From Candidatus Intestinimonas stercorigallinarum (GTDB taxonomy: Bacteria; Bacillota; Clostridia; Oscillospirales; Oscillospiraceae): DNA of 5,323 nucleotides. The DNA is taken from assembly GCA_019115345.1 (NCBI GenBank), contig DXDV01000264.1, positions 1 through 5,323 of the forward strand, written 5' to 3'. Of this stretch, positions 1 to 3,650 are shown piece by piece; position 1 is the stretch's first letter, and each line of letters starts with the position of its first letter. Under the pieces are notes generated by a model. It saw only the letters and a program-made list of their open reading frames with translations. It ran no database searches and had not been told where the DNA came from. A program made the position numbers and the translations under genes.

Positions 1-810
1 GCGGACAAAGGAGTCGGCGCCGGTGAAGTGGGGGATGCCCGCCTCGATGAGGTCCTCATAGATGGCCAGCTCGGCGGACATGATGATGTTGTCGGTGGGG
101 GTGAAGATGGCGTCCACCCCGTCGGCAATGAGGGAGCTGGCGGCGGCGATGACCTCGTCATTGGTGTTGGCGGTGGCCTCCACGTAGCTCACGCCCTTGG
201 CGTCCAGATAGGCCTTGGCGTCGGCGATGGGGGTGGCGGAGTTGGGCTCGGACAGGGAGTAGAGAAGGCCGATCTTGGCGGCGTCGGGGTCCTGGGCGAA
301 GATCATGTCCAGGATGAGGTTGGTGTCCAGAGCGTCACTGGTGCCGGTCACATAGTCAAAGCCGGTGAGGTCGGCGGCAGCGGGGTCGGAGATGGCGGCG
401 AAGACCACCGGGGTCTGGGTCTCCTCAGCGCACACCGTCATGACCTGGGCGGCGGTGGTGGCAATGGGGATGAGGACGGAGACGCCGTCGGCGATGGCCT
501 GGTCGCCCAGCTGCCGGAGCACGGTCTGGTCGTTCTGTCCGCTGTACACCTCGTACTCGATGGGGGTATCCGTCTCCGCCGCGATCTCGTCCAGCCGGGC
601 GGTAATGGCGTTGGCGATCTCGTCCAGAGAGGCGTGGTCCATCTGCTTGACCACGGCCACCCGGATGGCGGAGGCGCTGGTCTCGGTGGGGGCGGCGGAC
701 TCTCCGGAGGGCTGGGCGGTGGCGGCGGTGTCGCCGCCGCAGGCGGCGAGGGAGAGGGTCAGGGCGGAGGCGGCGGCCAGAGCGGTCAGCTTCTTCATGG
801 TGTTTTTCAT
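1..810 (-). CDS. trpX: TrpX-like ABC transporter substrate-binding lipoprotein (3' end beyond window)
   Basis: Extracellular lipid-anchored binding protein of an ABC importer, ABC_sub_bind family (COG2984/PF04392); tryptophan is the probable ligand. The first 270 codons are visible, and the remaining C-terminus (roughly 60 residues by family length) lies left of base 1. The start is ATG at 810-808, preceded by AAGGAG (824-819) with an 8-nt gap; Met5 is a less likely alternative. Residues 1-24 are a lipoprotein signal: basic N-terminus, hydrophobic stretch, lipobox LAAC with Cys24. A Gly/Ala/Ser/Thr-rich linker follows to about residue 48. The periplasmic-binding fold then shows family motifs: VAVVKQMDHASLDEI (51-65), IPIATTAAQVM (114-124), TPVVFAAISDP (133-143), VTGTSD (154-159), IGLLYSLSEPNS (180-191) and IFTPTDN (235-241). 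A Trp-specific T-box precedes the gene, which supports the TrpX assignment. Permease and ATPase genes (trpY, trpZ) are expected downstream, outside the window. The family is secure; the ligand is inferred. Confidence 0.88.
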   Translation of the reverse strand, partial: MKNTMKKLTALAAASALTLSLAACGGDTAATAQPSGESAAPTETSASAIRVAVVKQMDHASLDEIANAITARLDEIAAETDTPIEYEVYSGQNDQTVLRQLGDQAIADGVSVLIPIATTAAQVMTVCAEETQTPVVFAAISDPAAADLTGFDYVTGTSDALDTNLILDMIFAQDPDAAKIGLLYSLSEPNSATPIADAKAYLDAKGVSYVEATANTNDEVIAAASSLIADGVDAIFTPTDNIIMSAELAIYEDLIEAGIPHFTGADSFVR

Positions 811-920
811 CGTAATTTCTCCTTTTTTGAGTATTGGGAGGCAGATGGAGCCAGCAGGTGTGTTCTTGCAGCCGTGCCGCCGGAGGCGGCACATGGCCGT
901 TTTGCTGTGCGCCGCATAGC
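811..920 (-). other. Post-terminator 5' UTR with two inverted repeats
   Basis: This is about 110 nt of leader between the T-box terminator and the trpX-like start. It contains a perfect 8-bp hairpin with a 3-nt loop (arms 892-885 and 881-874). A 12-bp near-perfect inverted repeat (arms 924-913 and 911-900, one mismatch) overlaps the end of the terminator U-tract. Neither has a T-run after it on the minus strand, so I do not call either a second terminator. No ORF of note is present. Confidence 0.55.
819..824 (-). promoter_or_regulatory. Shine-Dalgarno site of the trpX-like gene
   Basis: On the minus strand AAGGAG lies 8 nt before the ATG at 810. It supports this start over the internal Met5 codon. 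Confidence 0.8.
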
Positions 921-956
921 AAAAAACGCTTTTGTCCCCCACATGGGACAAAAGCG
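921..956 (-). terminator. Intrinsic terminator of the T-box leader
   Basis: On the minus strand a perfect 12-bp stem, CGCTTTTGTCCC (956-945) with GGGACAAAAGCG (938-927), closes a 6-nt loop. Six T residues follow at 926-921. The CCC of the 5' arm can instead pair with GGG of the T-box sequence (982-980), the expected antiterminator switch. It is also the only clear terminator after the upstream permease gene. Confidence 0.92.
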
Positions 957-1207
957 CTTGAAACACTTCTGCGATACCACCCAAATTGACGCTTGCGCGT
1001 CCACTCGCTTCACGCACCATCATGCGTGCCCGATGGATAACGGGTGGGGACCCGTCGGCACCTACTGAGCGCCTGACGCGCCGTTCGAGCCGCCCTCCGG
1101 AGGCCATTCGCCGGTTCCCGCACGCCCCGCTCACACCACCCGGGGCTCTCTTTGGCACGGAAGGGGCCGGTTACTTCTCTCCGTCACAGGTTTGGATGAT
1201 TTACTTG
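921..1207 (-). promoter_or_regulatory. T-box riboswitch, predicted tRNA-Trp specific
   Basis: The leader reads minus strand, from about 1207 to 921. Stem I: the lower stem pairs CGGAG with CTCCG. The specifier loop has AGTA on the 5' side (1175-1172) and GAATGG on the 3' side (1109-1104), giving specifier TGG (1106-1104), the Trp codon. The apical hairpin has arms GCCCCG (1146-1141) and CGGGGC (1129-1124), preceded by the typical GAGAG. The Stem IIA/B region has hairpin ACGGGT/ACCCGT (1055-1050, 1045-1040) and the conserved F-box CCGTTA (1043-1038). Stem III-type hairpins lie at 1028-1011 and 1001-988, the second with a GCAA tetraloop. The T-box sequence itself, GGGTGGTATCGC, is at 982-971, with UGGN at 979-976. 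A strong intrinsic terminator follows. Uncharged tRNA-Trp should stabilise the antiterminator and allow trpX transcription; charged tRNA should lead to termination. The class is near certain; the amino acid rests on the specifier and the downstream gene agreeing. Confidence 0.93.
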
Positions 1208-1242
1208 TGTGTCATTATACGCACGCGGCGGACGAATGTCAA
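1207..1242 (-). promoter_or_regulatory. Consensus sigma-A promoter for the T-box leader and trpX
   Basis: On the minus strand TTGACA (1242-1237) is followed by a 17-nt spacer and TATAAT (1219-1214), an exact match to the sigma-A consensus. Transcription should start near 1207, about 400 nt before the trpX-like start codon. The -35 hexamer contains the TGA stop codon (1241-1239) of the upstream permease gene. Confidence 0.92.
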
Positions 1243-2141
1243 CCCTTTTTTCGCAGGAAGGAGAATTTGGTCTCGGAGCACACCACGGCGAGGAAGATGA
1301 GGGCGAAGCCGGCGAACATGAGGGGGGTGGGCCGCTCGTCGGCAAAGAGGACGGAGAAGAGGACGCCGAAGGGGGCCTCCAGGGAGAGGAGGACGGCGGC
1401 GGTGGCGGGGGCGGTGTACTTCTGGCCGATGTTCTGGAAGAGGAGGGCCCCGCAGGAGGCAAAGACCACCAGGTAGGCCAGGCTGAGGACCAGTCCGCCG
1501 TCAAAGACGGCGGGGTCAAGGGCGGGGCTGGCGAAGAGCACCCCCACCCAGGAGAAGAGGGCGAAGGAGGCGAATTGCAGGGTGGTGAGGAGGAAGATGT
1601 CCCGGCCCTGGGCGTACTTGGCCACCGCCACGATGTGGCAGGCGAAGAAAAATCCGCCGACCAGGGTGAGCACGTCCCCCAGATTGAAGGCGGTGGCGTT
1701 CTCCCCGGTGACCGACACCAGGGCGATGCCGGCGATGCACAAAAAGGCGGCCAGCAGATGGTACCGGTCGGGCCGGCGGCGGGCGATGACCCAGTTGAGG
1801 AAGGGGACGATGACGCAGTAGACGGCGGTGAAGAAGGCGTTCTTCCCCGGCGTCGTCCGCTCCAGGCCGAAGGTCTGGAAGGCGTAGGCCAGGAAGAGGC
1901 AGAAGCCCATCACCGTGCCGCCGATGAGGTACTGCCGGTCCAGCAGCCGCCACCGCTTCCAGAACACCGCCGAGAGCACGAGGGCGGCAAGGCTGAACCG
2001 GATGGCCAGCAGCCAGAAGGTGGGCAGCACGTTCACGCTGCTCTTCATCACCACAAAGGAGCTGCCCCAGATGACGGTGGCCAGGACGATGAGGGGGCTG
2101 GCGAATCTGGCCAGGAGGCCGCTCTCGGTCTGTGCGTGCAT
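1239..2141 (-). CDS. EamA/DMT-family transporter (10 TM permease)
   Basis: Inner-membrane permease of the drug/metabolite transporter superfamily, 300 aa, the usual size for two tandem EamA repeats with about ten helices. The substrate cannot be read from sequence; DMT members export amino acids, metabolites or drugs. The start ATG at 2141-2139 is chosen because GGAAGGAG (2159-2152) precedes it; a longer in-frame ATG at 2210 would overlap the divergent glycosylase start. First repeat: IWGSSFVVMK (24-33) in TM1, AIRFSLAALVL (46-56) in TM2, and GLERTTPGKNAFFTAV (92-107), a characteristic EamA segment. Second repeat: about residues 150-290, with LEAPFG (254-259) and the ADERPT turn typical of the last EamA hairpin. 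The C-terminus is basic (RKKG). The stop TGA lies inside the -35 box of the next promoter. No terminator is seen before the downstream T-box, so the transcript probably continues into it. Confidence 0.92.
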   Translation of the reverse strand: MHAQTESGLLARFASPLIVLATVIWGSSFVVMKSSVNVLPTFWLLAIRFSLAALVLSAVFWKRWRLLDRQYLIGGTVMGFCLFLAYAFQTFGLERTTPGKNAFFTAVYCVIVPFLNWVIARRRPDRYHLLAAFLCIAGIALVSVTGENATAFNLGDVLTLVGGFFFACHIVAVAKYAQGRDIFLLTTLQFASFALFSWVGVLFASPALDPAVFDGGLVLSLAYLVVFASCGALLFQNIGQKYTAPATAAVLLSLEAPFGVLFSVLFADERPTPLMFAGFALIFLAVVCSETKFSFLRKKG

Positions 2142-2143
2142 GG

Positions 2144-2172
2144 TTGAACCGCTCCTTCCGGTGTGATAAAAT
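2144..2172 (+). promoter_or_regulatory. Predicted sigma-A promoter for the glycosylase-HAD unit
   Basis: TTGAAC (2144-2149), a 17-nt spacer and TAAAAT (2167-2172), with an extended -10 TG at 2164-2165. The start of transcription should be near 2179, leaving a leader of about 30 nt with AGGAGGG (2197-2203) before the ATG at 2209. The -35 box sits immediately outside the divergent EamA start codon, so the two leaders overlap. I could not identify a convincing promoter for the EamA gene itself. Confidence 0.65.
2152..2159 (-). promoter_or_regulatory. Shine-Dalgarno site that fixes the EamA start
   Basis: GGAAGGAG on the minus strand lies 10 nt before ATG 2141. This supports a 300-aa product rather than the 323-aa form starting at 2210. 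The site falls within the spacer of the divergent promoter for the glycosylase gene. Confidence 0.75.
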
Positions 2173-2208
2173 AGAGAAACATCGCCATCGCCGTACAGGA
2201 GGGATGAC

Positions 2209-2793
2209 ATGGAAAAGCTGCGCCGGGAATTTTACGGCCGGGACACCCTGGAGGTGGCCCGGGACCTTTTGGGAAAGTATCTGGTCCGCCGCCTGGACGG
2301 GGCGGAGCTGGTGGTCCGCGTCACCGAGACCGAAGCCTACATCGGGGCCGTGGACAAGGCCTGCCACGCCTACGGCGGCCGCCGGACCGCCCGGACCGAG
2401 ACCCTCTACGCCAAGCCGGGGACGGCCTATGTCTACCTCATCTACGGCATGTACCACTGTCTCAACTTCGTCACCGAGCCGGAGGGGGTGGCCGCCGCCG
2501 TGCTCCTCCGCGGCGTGGAGGCGGTGGAGGGGACGGACCGCATGGCCCGCGCCCGCTTTGGCCGGGAATATGACCAGCTGACGGCCGCTCAGCGGAAGAA
2601 CTTCCTCAACGGCCCCGGCAAGGTGTGCAAGGCCCTCTCCCTCACCCGGGCCCACAACGGCCTGGACCTCACCGGGGAGGAGCTCTTCCTCTGTGAGGGC
2701 GCGGCCCCGGCGGGGGAGATCCATGTGGGCAGGCGCGTCGGCATCGACTACGCTGAGGAAGCGGCGGACTTCCCCTGGCGGTTCTGGCTTTGA
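2209..2793 (+). CDS. mpg: DNA-3-methyladenine glycosylase, AAG/MPG family
   Basis: Monofunctional base-excision-repair glycosylase (PF02245) that removes alkylated or deaminated purines such as 3-methyladenine, leaving an abasic site. The product has 194 aa, the normal bacterial length, and the start is supported by AGGAGGG 5 nt upstream. Residues aligning with the human AAG active site are all present. The catalytic Glu is E42 in VTETEAYIG (38-46). Y44 and H53 correspond to human Y127 and H136. Y76 and the intercalating Y79 lie in AYVYLIYGMYHCLN (73-86), N86 corresponds to N169, and R101 in VLLRGVE to R182. NGPGKVCKALSL and the C-terminal VGIDY...DFPWRFW complete the family signature. A HAD phosphatase gene follows after 28 bp and is probably co-transcribed. 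No Ada or alkylation-response operator was recognised, so expression may be constitutive. Confidence 0.97.
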   Translation: MEKLRREFYGRDTLEVARDLLGKYLVRRLDGAELVVRVTETEAYIGAVDKACHAYGGRRTARTETLYAKPGTAYVYLIYGMYHCLNFVTEPEGVAAAVLLRGVEAVEGTDRMARARFGREYDQLTAAQRKNFLNGPGKVCKALSLTRAHNGLDLTGEELFLCEGAAPAGEIHVGRRVGIDYAEEAADFPWRFWL

Positions 2794-2806
2794 ACAATCT
2801 ACCTAT

Positions 2807-2811
2807 GGAGG
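2807..2811 (+). promoter_or_regulatory. Shine-Dalgarno site that fixes the HAD start
   Basis: GGAGG lies 10 nt before ATG 2822. The reading frame stays open further upstream into the glycosylase gene, but this site and the HAD motif at the N-terminus place the start here. Confidence 0.75.
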
Positions 2812-2821
2812 CAAGACAGAT

Positions 2822-3445
2822 ATGCTCTTATTCGACCTGGACGGCACCCTCATCGACTCCAACGGCATCTGGGAGGACATCGACCTGGCCTTTTTGGGCC
2901 GGCACGGCCTTACCCCCACCGAGGAGTACGCCCACACCGTGGGCCACTCCATCTTCCCGGTGGCCGCCGCCTTCACCCGGGATTACTACCACCTGGACCT
3001 GACGCCGGAGGAGATCATGGACGAGTGGATGGCGGGGGCCCGGTCGGCCTACGCCCAGGTGGAGATGAAGCCGGGAGCGCTGGCCTTCCTGGAGCGGTGC
3101 CGGGACAATGGGGAGTCCATGGCCCTGGTCACCGCCTGTGTGCCCGAGCTCTGCCGCGCCGCCCTCCGCCGCCATGACCTGGAGGGCTTCTTCACCGACT
3201 TCATCTTCGCCCAGGAGCTGGGCCTTGAGAAGCGGGACCCGGCGGTCTACCGGCTGACGGCGGAGCGGCTGGGGGTGTCCCCCGGGGACTGCACCCTCTA
3301 TGAGGACGCCCCCCACAACTGCGCCGCCGCCCAGAGCATGGGCATGCAGGCCGTGGGGGTCTACGACCGGTTCTACGCCAAGTACCGGGAGCAGATGCGC
3401 CGCGGCTGCGACGGCTACATCGACAGCTTTCTGGAATTGCTCTGA
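2822..3445 (+). CDS. HAD-superfamily hydrolase, beta-phosphoglucomutase-like (subfamily IA)
   Basis: Cytosolic phosphatase or phosphomutase-like enzyme of 207 aa; the substrate is unknown. Motif I is FDLDGTLIDS (4-13), with nucleophile D5 and acid/base D7. A helical cap follows at about 14-80. Motif II is ALVTACVPE (101-109) with T104. Motif III falls in LGLEKRDPAVY (133-143), where K137 is the likely conserved lysine, in place of the more usual G-K-P arrangement. Motif IV is LYEDAPHNCAAAQSMGM (159-175) with the acidic pair E161/D162. The end, VGVYDRFY and then DGYIDSFLEL, resembles many clostridial beta-PGM-like HAD proteins of unassigned function. The start was chosen from GGAGG and because motif I normally begins within the first ten residues. 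It lies 28 bp after the glycosylase stop on the same strand, so the two are probably one transcript; a functional link is not established. Confidence 0.9.
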   Translation: MLLFDLDGTLIDSNGIWEDIDLAFLGRHGLTPTEEYAHTVGHSIFPVAAAFTRDYYHLDLTPEEIMDEWMAGARSAYAQVEMKPGALAFLERCRDNGESMALVTACVPELCRAALRRHDLEGFFTDFIFAQELGLEKRDPAVYRLTAERLGVSPGDCTLYEDAPHNCAAAQSMGMQAVGVYDRFYAKYREQMRRGCDGYIDSFLELL

Positions 3446-3614
3446 CCTGTGCCCCGGCGCGTCGTCAGGGCAAAGTCCGCTTCACTCTGTTTTCGCCCAA
3501 GGCGAAAACTGCGCTGCGCTCCCTTGCCCTTCCTCTCCCAAACGAACCCGCTTCGCTGGGCTTCGTTTGGGTCCCCGTGTTTCCCCACTTGCGGCCTGAG
3601 CCGTTTTTTCTCTT
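3446..3614. repeat. Insertion-like structured element with 15-bp flanking direct repeat
   Basis: The sequence cctgtgccccggcgc occurs at 3446-3460 and again, identically, at 3615-3629, flanking a 154-bp segment (3461-3614). The second copy forms most of the 5' arm of the terminator at 3618-3644. Inside are a perfect 9-bp inverted repeat with 3-nt loop (3489-3497, 3501-3509), a 10-bp inverted repeat enclosing further pairs (3537-3546, 3562-3571), and a 7-bp pair AGGGCAA/TTGCCCT (3467-3473, 3524-3530). The edges carry an imperfect inverted TCAGGGC/TCAGGCC pair (3465-3471 and, on the minus strand, 3599-3593). No ORF with protein-like composition is present. A MITE-like or intergenic repeat element with target duplication is my preferred reading; a chance duplication is possible. 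Confidence 0.55.
3592..3609 (+). terminator. Weak terminator-like hairpin at the right end of the element
   Basis: CGGC (3592-3595) and GCCG (3600-3603) enclose a 4-nt loop and are followed directly by six T (3604-3609). The stem is short, so termination here is uncertain. Confidence 0.35.
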
Positions 3615-3617
3615 CCT

Positions 3618-3650
3618 GTGCCCCGGCGCAACGCGCCGGGGCACTTTCTT
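3618..3650 (+). terminator. Strong terminator between the HAD and pcrA genes
   Basis: A perfect 12-bp GC-rich stem, GTGCCCCGGCGC (3618-3629) with GCGCCGGGGCAC (3633-3644), has loop AAC and is followed by TTTCTT. It should end transcripts of the plus-strand glycosylase-HAD unit. On the minus strand the same hairpin begins 4 nt after the pcrA stop codon but has no T-tract after it, so it would be a poor intrinsic terminator in that direction. Confidence 0.85.

Noticed and set aside
28..1068. Long plus-strand open frame of 346 codons, very rich in Gly and Val
   Set aside because: It lies antisense to the TrpX-like gene and T-box. Its composition is a GC-skew shadow with no domain, and no Shine-Dalgarno was seen.
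1209..2147. Plus-strand open frame of 312 codons rich in Gly, Glu and Asp
   Set aside because: Antisense to the EamA gene, which shows clear family motifs and codon bias; the repetitive acidic composition is typical of a shadow frame.
1239..2210. Longer 323-aa form of the EamA permease
   Set aside because: It would start inside the divergent glycosylase start codon. The extra 23 residues do not resemble the family, and a good Shine-Dalgarno marks the 2141 start.
1516..2724. Minus-strand open frame of 402 codons spanning the glycosylase and part of EamA
   Set aside because: It crosses two well-supported genes in other frames and has an Arg/Pro/Gly-rich shadow composition.
2693..3445. 250-aa form of the HAD protein starting inside the glycosylase gene
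   Set aside because: The extra 43 residues are Arg-rich shadow sequence; HAD motif I belongs near the N-terminus and GGAGG precedes 2822.
3618..3644. Efficient bidirectional terminator for pcrA
   Set aside because: The hairpin is symmetric, but on the minus strand it is followed by purine-rich sequence and not a T-tract.
3446..3650. CRISPR array or attachment site in the HAD-pcrA gap
   Set aside because: Only two repeat copies 169 bp apart, with no regular spacers, integrase gene or tRNA gene nearby.
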